Positions 1-7,466 of a stretch of 64,000 bases of DNA are shown here, in pieces. Origin of the DNA: Gordonia jinhuaensis (GTDB lineage: Bacteria; Actinomycetota; Actinomycetes; Mycobacteriales; Mycobacteriaceae). The notes beneath the pieces are model-generated. The model ran no database searches. It was not told the DNA's origin and worked only from the letters and a program-made list of their open reading frames with translations. A program made the position numbers and the translations under genes. The stretch lies in contig NZ_BMGC01000007.1 in assembly GCF_014639795.1 (NCBI RefSeq), positions 93,110 through 157,109 of the forward strand, in the 5' to 3' direction. Within the stretch, counting starts at the first letter, position 1. Every line of letters starts with the position of its first letter.

Positions 1-1
1 C

Positions 2-217
2 GTGGGTGATGGCGCCTACACCGGAGCAGGTACCGTCGTGAGGGAAGATGTTCCGCCGGGTGCACTGGCGGTGTCGGGTGGTCATCAACGCAATATCGAG
101 GGCTGGGTACAGTCCAAGCGTCCTGGCACGCCCGCAGCCACCGCTGCGGCAGCCCATCAGTCCCGCGACGCATCACCGAGCAGCGACCGCGATACGAGCA
201 CGACACAGAACGGATAA
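2..217 (+). CDS. glmU: Bifunctional UDP-GlcNAc pyrophosphorylase / GlcN-1-P acetyltransferase, C-terminal end (partial)
   Basis: Only the last 71 codons are inside the window; the gene enters from the left edge. The visible part has the end of a left-handed beta-helix acetyltransferase domain ([22 protein letters not shown]), followed by a short conserved turn (QRNIEGWV) and a low-complexity Ala/Ser/Thr tail of about 30 residues, as is usual for actinobacterial GlmU. GlmU makes UDP-N-acetylglucosamine for peptidoglycan in the cytoplasm. It lies six bases upstream of prs, and the glmU-prs pair is conserved in mycobacteria. The assignment rests on this short piece plus the neighbour, so identity is good but nothing can be said about the catalytic domains. 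Confidence 0.85.
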   Translation: MGDGAYTGAGTVVREDVPPGALAVSGGHQRNIEGWVQSKRPGTPAATAAAAHQSRDASPSSDRDTSTTQNG

Positions 218-223
218 ACGCAC

Positions 224-1201
224 GTGAGCTGGACCACCGAGAACCACAAGAACCTGATGCTGTTCACCGGGCGTTCACACCCCGAACTCGCCGATCAGGT
301 CGCCGATGAACTCGGGATCAAGGTCACCCCGCAGACCTCCCGGGACTTCGCCAACGGTGAGATCTTCGTTCGTTATGAGGAGTCCGTCCGCGGTTCCGAC
401 GCCTTCGTGATCCAGAGCTGCCCGGTGCCGCTCAACAAGTGGGTCATGGAATCGCTGATCATGATCGACGCACTCAAGCGCGGCTCGGCCAAGCGGATCA
501 CCGCGGTCCTGCCGTTCTACCCCTACGCACGCCAGGACAAGAAGAGCCGCGGTCGCGAGCCCATCTCAGCCCGACTGATCGCCGATCTCCTCAAGACCGC
601 GGGCGCCGACCGCATCATCACCGTCGACCTGCACACCGACCAGATCCAGGGCTTCTTCGACGGTCCGGTCGACCACATGCATGCTCTCGGCCAGCTGTCG
701 GACTATGTGCGCACCAACTACGGCACCGACAACATCACGGTGGTCTCCCCCGACTCGGGCCGCGTGCGTGTGGCCGAGAAGTGGTCGGACGCCCTCGACC
801 AGGCGCCGGTCGCCTTCGTCCACAAGACCCGCGATCCGCTGGTTCCCAATCAGGTCATCGCCCACCGCGTGGTCGGTGAGGTCGAGGGGCGCACCTGTGT
901 GGTCATCGACGACATGATCGACACCGGCGGCACCATCGCCGGCGCGGTGAAGATCCTCAAGAACGCGGGCGCGGGCAAGGTCATCATCGCCACCACTCAC
1001 GGCATCTTCTCCGACCCGGCCACCGAGCGTCTGGCCAACTGCGGGGCCGAGGAGGTCATCGCGACCAACACGCTGCCGATCCCTCCCGAGAAGCAGTTCG
1101 ACGGGCTCACCGTGCTGTCGATCGCACCGATGCTGGCACAGACGATCCAGCAGGTGTTCGAGAACGGGTCGGTCACCAGCCTCTTCGACGGCATCGCCTG
1201 A
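224..1201 (+). CDS. prs: Ribose-phosphate pyrophosphokinase (PRPP synthetase)
   Basis: Makes phosphoribosyl pyrophosphate from ribose 5-phosphate and ATP, feeding nucleotide, histidine, tryptophan and, in this order, decaprenyl-phospho-arabinose synthesis. The 325-residue length is normal for class I enzymes. Visible motifs are the N-terminal LFTGRSHPELA strand, the flexible-loop region around YARQDKKSRGREPISA with the catalytic Lys/Arg pair, the metal site VDLHTDQIQGFF, and the PRPP loop VVIDDMIDTGGTIAGA near residue 230. The GTG start follows the glmU stop after six bases, so the two genes are probably co-transcribed. The next gene starts 14 bases after the stop. Confidence 0.97.
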   Translation: MSWTTENHKNLMLFTGRSHPELADQVADELGIKVTPQTSRDFANGEIFVRYEESVRGSDAFVIQSCPVPLNKWVMESLIMIDALKRGSAKRITAVLPFYPYARQDKKSRGREPISARLIADLLKTAGADRIITVDLHTDQIQGFFDGPVDHMHALGQLSDYVRTNYGTDNITVVSPDSGRVRVAEKWSDALDQAPVAFVHKTRDPLVPNQVIAHRVVGEVEGRTCVVIDDMIDTGGTIAGAVKILKNAGAGKVIIATTHGIFSDPATERLANCGAEEVIATNTLPIPPEKQFDGLTVLSIAPMLAQTIQQVFENGSVTSLFDGIA

Positions 1202-1215
1202 TCGCGAGAGGATCG

Positions 1216-1557
1216 ATGGCCGCCACCATCTTCCACAACCCACGGTGTTCGACGTCGCGGAAGACCCTGCAGCGTCTCCGCGACGCCGGCATCGAGCCCG
1301 ATGTGGTGCTCTACCTGAACACTCCGCCCACACGGGCGCAGCTGTCGCAGATGATCAGTGATGCGGGCATCGACGTGTCCCAGGCAGTGCGCAAGCGTGA
1401 AGCGCTCTACTCCGAACTCGGTCTGGCCGATGCCTCCGACGACGAGCTCCTCGACGCGATGGCCGAGCACCCGATCCTCATCGAACGTCCGTTCGTGGTG
1501 ACCGACAAGGGAACACGACTCGCCCGACCCATCGACTCGGTCGACGAGATCATCTGA
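1216..1557 (+). CDS. ArsC-family (arsenate reductase / Spx-like) thioredoxin-fold protein
   Basis: A 113-residue protein of the glutaredoxin-type ArsC family. The catalytic Cys is visible at residue 11 in NPRCSTSRKT, with the downstream VRKREALYSELGL and RPFVVTDKGTRLARP segments that carry the conserved Arg residues. Classical members reduce arsenate with glutaredoxin. Many short actinobacterial homologues sit in housekeeping loci without arsenic genes and their substrate is unknown. It lies 14 bases after prs on the same strand, with no arsenic resistance genes nearby, so a general redox role is as likely as arsenate reduction. Confidence 0.85.
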   Translation: MAATIFHNPRCSTSRKTLQRLRDAGIEPDVVLYLNTPPTRAQLSQMISDAGIDVSQAVRKREALYSELGLADASDDELLDAMAEHPILIERPFVVTDKGTRLARPIDSVDEII

Positions 1558-1587
1558 TCACGACTCGGCGGGCTCGCCGTCCGCACG

Positions 1588-2022
1588 TCAACGTCTGCTG
1601 CGCAACCGGATACGTGTGGTCATCGGCTCGACGAGCGCGACGACCACCCCGCGTGCCACGTCATACCAGTCGAAGTAGTCCCGCCACACCGTGATCCGCC
1701 CGTCGGACACCTCGAAGTGGCCCCACACCCAGAACCGAATACGCAACCGCCCGACTGCGACCTCGTCGGTTCGTTCGATGAGCACTGTATCGGCGGTTGC
1801 GGCAATCGCCTTCTCCTGCATGGAGAATCGCACCGGAGAACGATCGAGGGCACTCAGTGCCCGCAGTACAGATCTCTTGCCGCGTGCGGTCGGGAGCGAC
1901 ACGTTGGTGAACACGATGTCGTCGGCCAGGTAGGGCTCAGCACCGCGGGCACCGCTCTCCGTCATCGCTGCGAAGAACGCACGCACCACGTCGATCGCAT
2001 CGGCAGAGCGCTCGGTACCCAT
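1588..2022 (-). CDS. Limonene-1,2-epoxide hydrolase-like / SnoaL-fold protein, copy 1
   Basis: A 144-residue cone-shaped alpha+beta-barrel (NTF2-like) protein. It matches the limonene-epoxide hydrolase family by the pair R84/D86 in ERTDEV and D115 in VWRDYFDW, the three polar residues that activate water in the Rhodococcus enzyme. The opening DAIDVVRAFFAAMTE and the -GRITVWRDYFDWYD- close are typical. It probably hydrates a small lipophilic epoxide, but the substrate cannot be read from sequence. It is convergent with the ArsC-like gene (30-base gap) and followed upstream by a second member of the same family at 2103-2558. Other SnoaL-fold functions (isomerase, stress protein) remain possible. 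Confidence 0.75.
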   Translation of the reverse strand: MGTERSADAIDVVRAFFAAMTESGARGAEPYLADDIVFTNVSLPTARGKRSVLRALSALDRSPVRFSMQEKAIAATADTVLIERTDEVAVGRLRIRFWVWGHFEVSDGRITVWRDYFDWYDVARGVVVALVEPMTTRIRLRSRR

Positions 2023-2102
2023 GACGCCAGCCTGTCAGAGCCACCATCCCTCGGCCAGGGCACACCGGCTCGCCCTGTCATCCCGACAGCCCGAGGATCC
2101 GG

Positions 2103-2558
2103 TCAGGACAACCACGCCGCCTGATCGTCACGCGATGCTGTTGCGGGCAGATGCGGACGGGCGGCGGGGATCAGGGCGCCGACAGCGCCGCGCGCACAGG
2201 CACCGGCCACCTCGGCCCAGTCGAAGTAGTCGCGCCATTCGACGATCTTGCCGTCGACCACCCGGGTACGACCGCATACCGCGAACTGCACCCACACCGG
2301 CCCGAAGCGATAGGCGTCGGTGCGTTCGCTGAGCACCACCACACCATCTCCGACGACGTTGTGGATGAAGGTGTCGAAGCGGCGCGGCGACCGGGCGCGA
2401 CGCAGCATCGAGCGGCATCCGCGCGCCGGCAGCCACCCGAAACGGAAGCTCACCTGCGGCGCGAGCATCTTCTCGGCCAACTCCACATCTCCTCCGGCCA
2501 GGCAGTCGAGGAATCGGGCGGTCACATCCGGAGGCGACCACAACGGTGTGTAATGCAT
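2103..2558 (-). CDS. Limonene-1,2-epoxide hydrolase-like / SnoaL-fold protein, copy 2
   Basis: A 151-residue protein with the same fold as its neighbour at 1588-2022. The putative catalytic triad is R79 and D81 in SERTDAYRFG and D110 in VEWRDYFDW. The two copies share little outside this core, so they are old paralogues or were acquired separately, not a recent duplication. Both point left and are separated by 80 bases. The last 25 residues are a hydrophilic tail. A catalytic role on an epoxide is inferred only from the triad. A third role such as a lipid-binding or stress SnoaL protein cannot be excluded. Confidence 0.72.
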   Translation of the reverse strand: MHYTPLWSPPDVTARFLDCLAGGDVELAEKMLAPQVSFRFGWLPARGCRSMLRRARSPRRFDTFIHNVVGDGVVVLSERTDAYRFGPVWVQFAVCGRTRVVDGKIVEWRDYFDWAEVAGACARGAVGALIPAARPHLPATASRDDQAAWLS

Positions 2559-2729
2559 GTCACCTCTCTTCCGTGTACGCAGCGGGTGTCCCCGGGGCGT
2601 GGATATCCATGGTGCAGGCGGTCGCGATCACGAGCCGGAACTCGACATGAAGGCCAGGCGAACACTCGCCGCGCGGACCGTCCCGAAGGCGACGGATCGG
2701 GCAGAACCCCTGGATATGACCCCGCAGAT
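2559..2729. other. Start of the 337-base gene-free stretch between the LEH-like pair and rplY
   Basis: The whole stretch is 2559-2895. It separates the leftward LEH-like gene from rplY and holds no supported gene. Long open frames cross it on both strands but have no family signature and no ribosome site. A sigma-A-like promoter is proposed at 2730-2759, which leaves an rplY leader of about 130 bases. Confidence 0.5.
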
Positions 2730-2759
2730 GTGACACACCGTCCGTGTCGCAGCTATGCT
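2730..2759 (+). promoter_or_regulatory. Likely promoter of rplY
   Basis: A GTGACA element at 2730-2735 and a TATGCT element at 2754-2759 are 18 bases apart, a good match to a housekeeping promoter. The expected start is near 2766, giving an rplY leader of about 130 bases that ends in the GAAGGAG ribosome site at 2883-2889. Position and spacing are seen; activity is inferred. Confidence 0.45.
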
Positions 2760-2895
2760 GGTTGCCGTTGTCACGGCGAGGGTGTGTATGCACCGTCATC
2801 GGCGCGGCAGTCGAGTCTTCCGGTGGGGTTCTGCCGAGGTCGTCGATGCGCGTCTTCATATGCCGCGACCCGACCCACCGATGAAGGAGACCACC

Positions 2896-3522
2896 ATGAG
2901 TGCACCCACTCAGAGCAAGCTGACCGTGTCCGTGCGCACCGAGAAGGGCAAGGGCGCCGCCCGTCGCGCGCGTCGCGAGGGCCTCGTGCCCGCCGTCCTG
3001 TACGGCCACGGCAGCGATCCGCAGCACCTGTCCCTGCCCGCTCGCGAGTTCGCCGCGATCCTGCGCAACAACGGCCTCAACGCGATCGTCGACCTCGACA
3101 TCGAGGGCACGAGCCAGCTCGCGCTGACCAAGCAGGTCGACATCCACCCGATCCGCAACTACATCGAGCACGCCGATCTGCTCATCGTCCGCCGCGGCGA
3201 GAAGGTCACCGTCGAGGTCACCATCTCCGTCGAGGGCGATGCCGCACCGGGCACTCTGGTGGTGCAGGACGCCTCGACCGTCGAGATCGAGGCCGACGCC
3301 CTGTCGATCCCCGAGCAGATCGTCGCCTCCGTCGAGGGTGCCGAGGCCGGCACCAGCGTCACCGCCGGTGATCTCGAGCTGCCCGAGGGTGTCTCGCTCG
3401 TGTCGGATCCCGAGATGCTGATCCTGGCCGTGAACGAGGCCACCGTCGCCTCGACCGAGTCCGAGGACAGCGCCGACGAGCCCGCCGAGGGCGATGCCGA
3501 GGGTTCCTCGGACTCCGAGTAA
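2896..3522 (+). CDS. rplY: 50S ribosomal protein L25, CTC form
   Basis: Binds 5S rRNA in the large subunit. This is the long two-domain form: an N-terminal L25 domain ([32 protein letters not shown]) and a C-terminal TL5/CTC beta domain from about residue 100, then an acidic Ser/Glu/Asp tail of about 30 residues. The start at 2896 is chosen because a strong GAAGGAG site ends six bases upstream. An upstream ATG at 2881 overlaps that site and is rejected. The 208-residue length fits mycobacterial L25. It precedes pth, as in M. tuberculosis. Confidence 0.95.
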   Translation: MSAPTQSKLTVSVRTEKGKGAARRARREGLVPAVLYGHGSDPQHLSLPAREFAAILRNNGLNAIVDLDIEGTSQLALTKQVDIHPIRNYIEHADLLIVRRGEKVTVEVTISVEGDAAPGTLVVQDASTVEIEADALSIPEQIVASVEGAEAGTSVTAGDLELPEGVSLVSDPEMLILAVNEATVASTESEDSADEPAEGDAEGSSDSE

Positions 3523-3563
3523 CACCCGACTCTCTCGCGAGTCGACACTCTTCACGAGAACGC

Positions 3564-3606
3564 CAGCGGCACGGGAACCATCGTCGATCGATGACCCGTG
3601 CCGCTG
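3564..3606 (+). terminator. Hairpin terminator after rplY
   Basis: A perfect 12-bp stem (CAGCGGCACGGG at 3564-3575 pairing with 3595-3606) with a 19-base loop lies 42 bases after the rplY stop. It has no strong U-tract, which is common in actinobacteria. It probably limits read-through into pth. Confidence 0.6.
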
Positions 3607-3682
3607 TGTTCGCCGACGATGCCTCGGCGCCTGACCGGCCACCGGCATCCCCGACACCAGTACCCACGACGAGACGGGGAGC

Positions 3683-4249
3683 ATGAAACTGATTGTCGGC
3701 CTGGGCAACCCGGGCCCGCGGTATGCGGCCACCCGCCACAACATCGGTGCGATGGTCGCCGATGCGCTCGCCGACGACGCCGGCGAGTCGTGGAGGGTGC
3801 ACAAGAAGTCCGGCGCCGACCTCGTGACCACCAGCTACGAGGGTCAGACCGTGCACATCGCCAAGCCGCGTACCTACATGAACGAGTCGGGCCGCCACGT
3901 CGGCCCGTTGATGAAGTTCTTCTCGGTATCGCCGGCCGATCTGATCGTCATCCACGACGAACTCGACATCGACTTCTCGCTGGTGCGCCTCAAACGCGGC
4001 GGCGGCGAGGGCGGCCACAACGGGCTGCGGTCGATCTCCTCGGCGATCGGCACCCGCGACTATCTGCGGGTGCGGATGGGCATCGGTCGCCCACCGGGAC
4101 GCCAGGATCCCGCCGACTTCGTCCTCAAACCGTTCTCGTCGGCAGAACGGGACCAACTGCCCTTGTTCATCACCAACGGTTGTGATGCGGCCAAGCTCCT
4201 GGTGTCGCAATCATTGGAAGATGCACAGAACTCGGTGCACTCCTGGTGA
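3683..4249 (+). CDS. pth: Peptidyl-tRNA hydrolase
   Basis: Releases tRNA from stalled peptidyl-tRNA in the cytoplasm. The 188-residue length is standard. Signature segments are [18 protein letters not shown] with the catalytic His at residue 19, the PRTYMNESG loop, VIHDELDI with the catalytic Asp, and [19 protein letters not shown] site sits just upstream of the ATG. Gene order after rplY matches other Mycobacteriales. In M. tuberculosis ispE lies a short distance beyond pth, whereas here the next such gene is 24 kb away. Confidence 0.97.
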   Translation: MKLIVGLGNPGPRYAATRHNIGAMVADALADDAGESWRVHKKSGADLVTTSYEGQTVHIAKPRTYMNESGRHVGPLMKFFSVSPADLIVIHDELDIDFSLVRLKRGGGEGGHNGLRSISSAIGTRDYLRVRMGIGRPPGRQDPADFVLKPFSSAERDQLPLFITNGCDAAKLLVSQSLEDAQNSVHSW

Positions 4250-4312
4250 GAAACCAACCTACGGCGTCGTAGGCTGAGCATGCGACGGGGCAGACGAAAC
4301 GGGCACACGCGG

Positions 4313-4416
4313 AAACAAGCGGGGCCACAACCCCGATACACCTCGAGGAAGCCCCCACGGGGCAACGCCCTGGCAGCCCATCCGGCCGCGGTCGGGGCAG
4401 AGTAGACGAAGGACGG
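4313..4416 (+). other. Structured leader upstream of the KASIII-like gene, unknown class
   Basis: The 176 bases between pth and the next gene hold two short perfect hairpins: CGGGG/CCCCG around a six-base loop at 4320-4335, and GCCCC/GGGGC around CAC at 4351-4363. A longer G/C-rich pairing region follows to 4400, then a GAAGGACGG ribosome site at 4408-4416. This looks like a folded leader, not random spacer, but it matches no riboswitch consensus that I can recall with confidence. Confidence 0.3.
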
Positions 4417-4425
4417 AACATCACC

Positions 4426-5490
4426 ATGGTCAGCATCGCCACCAACACGCCACGAGCGAACGTCGGGATCCTCGGTATCGGCGCTTACCGTCCTGAGCGG
4501 CTGATCACCAACGACGAGCTGTGCCAGACGCTGGACTCCACCGACGAGTGGATCTACGACCGGAGCGGCATCCGCGCACGTCGCTGGATCAGCGGCGAGG
4601 AGACCAACGAGTCGATCGCCGTGGCGGCCGGAGAACGCGCCATCATCAACAGCGGCATCGACCGCGAGAAGATCGGCGCCGTGGTGATGACCACCAGCAC
4701 CTGGCCGCACATCGTGCCGCACGGCGCCCCGACCATCGCCTACGACCTCGGCATCAACGGCGTGCCTGCCTTCGACCTCGTCGCCGGCTGCGGCGGCTTC
4801 TGCTACGGCCTCGGCGTGGTTGCCGACATGATCCGCGCGGGCACCGCCGAATACGTGCTGCTCATCGGCGTGGAGACGATGTCGGCCGGACTCGACCCGA
4901 CCAGCCGCTCGACCGCCTTCCTCTTCGGCGACGGCGCAGGAGCCGTGGTCGTGGGACCGACCGAGGAGAACGGCATCTCTCCGACCGTGTGGGGCAGCGA
5001 CGGCGAGAACGCGATGGCCATCGCCCAGACCAGCAGCATCATCGAGTACATGGACCGCGCCGAGGCCATGCAGGGTGTCGACCCGGCAGTGGAGAAGGTC
5101 GGCCGGATGACGCTGACCATGGAGGGCCAGCGCGTGTTCCGCTGGGCAGCCATCACCCTGCCCAAGGCGCTGACCAGTGCTCTCGAGCTCGCCGGCCTGC
5201 ACAACGACGACGTCGAGGTCTTCATCCCGCATCAGGCCAACGGCCGCATCAACGACCTGATCAAGAAGAACCTCGGGCTGCCCGAGGAGGTCCCGGTGGC
5301 CAACGACATCGAGTTCACCGGCAACACCTCGGCCGCATCCATCCCGCTGGCGATGGAGGAGATGCTCGCGACCGGCAAGGCCAAGGGTGGCCAGACGGCG
5401 CTGCTGCTCGGTTTCGGCGCGGGCCTGAGCTACGCCGCACAGGTCGTCACACTGCCGCCGGCTCCGACCGAGGTCAGCCTCCGCGACTGA
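4426..5490 (+). CDS. 3-oxoacyl-ACP synthase III family (KASIII/FabH-like) ketosynthase
   Basis: A thiolase-fold condensing enzyme of 354 residues. The Cys-His-Asn triad is intact: C122 in VAGCGGFCYG, H269 in IPHQANGRI and N300 in FTGNTSAASIP. The family joins an acyl-CoA starter to malonyl-ACP or catalyses related acyl transfers. It stands alone, with no ACP, malonyl transferase or acyl-CoA ligase beside it. It may prime fatty-acid synthesis or serve an unlinked lipid pathway. A possibly structured leader precedes it, and a very strong hairpin terminator follows 19 bases after the stop, so it is probably a single-gene transcript. Confidence 0.85.
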   Translation: MVSIATNTPRANVGILGIGAYRPERLITNDELCQTLDSTDEWIYDRSGIRARRWISGEETNESIAVAAGERAIINSGIDREKIGAVVMTTSTWPHIVPHGAPTIAYDLGINGVPAFDLVAGCGGFCYGLGVVADMIRAGTAEYVLLIGVETMSAGLDPTSRSTAFLFGDGAGAVVVGPTEENGISPTVWGSDGENAMAIAQTSSIIEYMDRAEAMQGVDPAVEKVGRMTLTMEGQRVFRWAAITLPKALTSALELAGLHNDDVEVFIPHQANGRINDLIKKNLGLPEEVPVANDIEFTGNTSAASIPLAMEEMLATGKAKGGQTALLLGFGAGLSYAAQVVTLPPAPTEVSLRD

Positions 5491-5508
5491 CCGCAGATCA
5501 CTGCACAC

Positions 5509-5566
5509 TGGTCACGTGAGCGGGCCGTTGGCGATATATTTCCGCAACGGCCCGCTCACGTGACCA
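5509..5566 (+). terminator. Perfect 22-bp stem hairpin after the KASIII-like gene
   Basis: Positions 5509-5530 pair perfectly with 5545-5566 (22 of 22), with an AT-rich 14-base loop, followed by CTTT. It ends the KASIII-like transcript. The stem contains a CACGTG core. It is longer than an ordinary terminator and could also be a protein-binding palindrome or a mobile repeat. Confidence 0.7.
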
Positions 5567-5652
5567 CTTTGTCGGCGCGCCCTCACCGCGACCCGGGTGA
5601 GCACCTCGCGAACACGGTGGAACACGGATTTCGTGCACTGCCACGCCGTTGA

Positions 5653-5658
5653 TTACCC
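5653..5658 (+). promoter_or_regulatory. Likely -10 element for a leaderless prfC transcript
   Basis: TACCCT (TANNNT type) lies eight bases before the GTG at 5666, and no purine-rich ribosome site is present. This spacing is the usual sign of a leaderless actinobacterial mRNA. Confidence 0.35.
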
Positions 5659-5665
5659 TCGTTGA

Positions 5666-7312
5666 GTGAGTTCTTCAGCCGACGTCAGCACCTCTGGCAG
5701 CACCGATCGCCGCCACATCGCCACCGAGGCTGCCCGGCGCCGCACCTTCGCCATCATCTCCCACCCCGACGCCGGTAAGTCCACGATGACCGAGGCGCTG
5801 GCACTGCACGCCCGCAAGATCTCCGAGGCGGGCGCCATCCACGGCAAGGCCGGACGCAAGTCCACCGTCTCGGACTGGATGGAGATGGAGAAGGCGCGCG
5901 GAATCTCGGTGAGCTCGACGGCTCTGCAGTTCACCTACGTCCCCGACGGCGCCGATCCCGACACGGGAGGCGCGGTGATCAACCTCGTCGACACCCCGGG
6001 CCACGCCGACTTCTCCGAGGACACCTACCGCGTGCTGACCGCGGTCGACTGCGCGGTGATGCTCATCGACGCCGCCAAAGGTCTCGAACCGCAGACGCTG
6101 AAGCTGTTCCAGGTGTGTCGCCACCGCGGCATCCCGGTGATCACCATCATCAACAAGTGGGACCGGCCGGGTCGGACACCGCTGGAGCTGATCGACGAGA
6201 TCATCGACCGTATCGGCCTCACGCCCACTCCGCTCTACCTGCCTGTGGGTATCGCCGGTGATTTCCGGGGTCTGCTGGACCGGCGCAGCGGCGAGTACAT
6301 CCATTTCACCCGGACTGCCGGCGGTGCGACCATCGCACCCGAGGAGTACGTGGATCCCGAGTCAGCCGCCGAACGCGAGGGTGATGACTGGGTGGCCGCG
6401 GTCGAGGAGAGTGCTCTGCTGTCGGAGATGGGTCAGGACCACGATCAGGAGATGTTCCTGGCCGGACAGACCTCTCCGATGATCTTCGCCTCGGCAATGC
6501 TGAATTTCGGTGTGCGACAACTGCTGGACGCACTGGTCGCGCTGGCTCCCGCGCCGAAGGGACGCGAGGGCATCGACGGCACGATGCGCGAGGTGACCGA
6601 TCCGTTCTCGGCCGTGGTGTTCAAGGTCCAGGCGGGTATGGATTCCGCGCACCGGGATCGGCTCGCGTTCATGCGGATCGTGTCGGGCGAGTTCGAGCGC
6701 GGCATGGTGGTCAACCACGCCCAGACCGGAAAACCGTTCGCCACCAAATACGCTCAAACAGTGTTCGGCCGTGATCGTCAGACCGTGGACACCGCCTACC
6801 CCGGCGACGTGGTGGGTCTGGTCAACGCGATGGCACTGGCGCCGGGCGACACCCTCTACATCGACCCCAAGGTGCAGTACCCGCCGATCCCCTCGTTCGC
6901 ACCCGAGCACTTCGCGGTGCTGCGTGCCGAGAGTGCCGGCAAGTACAAGCAGTTCCGCAAGGCGATGGACCAGCTCGACTCCGAAGGCGTGGTTCAGGTG
7001 CTGCGCAACGACATCCGTGGCGACGCCTCACCGGTGCTCGCCGCGGTCGGACCGATGCAGTTCGAGGTGGTGACCGCACGGATGAAGACCGAATTCGGCG
7101 TGGACACCTCGATCCAGTCATTGCCCTACAGCCTGGCCCGACGCACCGACGCCGACAGCGCAGAAGAACTCGCACGTCAACGCGGCGTGGAGGTGTTCAC
7201 CCGCACCGACGGCGCGATCCTCGCGCTGGTCAGCGATAAGTGGCGGCTGCAGTACATCGAGAAGGAAAGCCCCGACCTGACGCTCGAACCGCTGGTCGCC
7301 GCGGCCGACTGA
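5666..7312 (+). CDS. prfC: Peptide chain release factor 3
   Basis: Translational GTPase that recycles RF1/RF2 from the ribosome. 548 residues. The G1 loop ISHPDAGKSTMTE (about residue 32), the DTPGHADFSEDTYR switch II and the NKWD G4 motif are visible; the GARKGRKSTVSDWM-type segment (here GKAGRKSTVSDWM) is typical of RF3 and separates it from EF-G. The GTG start has no ribosome site and a TANNNT box eight bases upstream, suggesting leaderless expression. It is convergent with the next gene and separated from it by a long imperfect hairpin. Confidence 0.95.
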   Translation: MSSSADVSTSGSTDRRHIATEAARRRTFAIISHPDAGKSTMTEALALHARKISEAGAIHGKAGRKSTVSDWMEMEKARGISVSSTALQFTYVPDGADPDTGGAVINLVDTPGHADFSEDTYRVLTAVDCAVMLIDAAKGLEPQTLKLFQVCRHRGIPVITIINKWDRPGRTPLELIDEIIDRIGLTPTPLYLPVGIAGDFRGLLDRRSGEYIHFTRTAGGATIAPEEYVDPESAAEREGDDWVAAVEESALLSEMGQDHDQEMFLAGQTSPMIFASAMLNFGVRQLLDALVALAPAPKGREGIDGTMREVTDPFSAVVFKVQAGMDSAHRDRLAFMRIVSGEFERGMVVNHAQTGKPFATKYAQTVFGRDRQTVDTAYPGDVVGLVNAMALAPGDTLYIDPKVQYPPIPSFAPEHFAVLRAESAGKYKQFRKAMDQLDSEGVVQVLRNDIRGDASPVLAAVGPMQFEVVTARMKTEFGVDTSIQSLPYSLARRTDADSAEELARQRGVEVFTRTDGAILALVSDKWRLQYIEKESPDLTLEPLVAAAD

Positions 7313-7362
7313 ACCCGACACGACCCGCGAGGCCACGCACGGCCGGCGGCTACGGGCTATGC

Positions 7363-7438
7363 GTACACAGATGACACGTGTGCGAGTCACCGACCCCGTA
7401 TATGCGGTCCGTAGCTCGCACAGGTGTCATCCATGTAC
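7363..7438. terminator. Bidirectional hairpin between prfC and the hydratase-family gene
   Basis: A 24-base arm at 7363-7386 pairs with 7415-7438 at 21 of 24 positions around a 28-base loop. It lies between two convergent genes, so it can end both transcripts. Like the hairpin at 5509, its left arm contains a CACGTG core. Confidence 0.6.
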
Positions 7439-7466
7439 ACGTCGGCCGATAGACCGCACCGCGGGC

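Noticed and set aside
566..1333. Leftward open frame antisense to prs
   Set aside because: Shadow of prs codon bias, no domain, no ribosome site.
2560..3831. Long leftward open frame (423 codons) across rplY
   Set aside because: No family motif; a by-product of GC-rich codon use of rplY on the other strand.
4313..4416. SAM-type riboswitch
   Set aside because: Some GGCAAC and GCCC pieces recall SAM-I/SAM-IV elements, but the core pairing could not be drawn and the downstream gene is unrelated to methionine metabolism.
4426..5490. Start of a polyketide cluster from the KASIII-like gene
   Set aside because: No ACP, other ketosynthase or tailoring enzyme is adjacent; it has its own terminator.
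4060..5508. 482-codon leftward frame opposite the KASIII-like gene
   Set aside because: The rightward frame has a complete Cys-His-Asn triad and normal ends; the opposite frame has no recognisable family.
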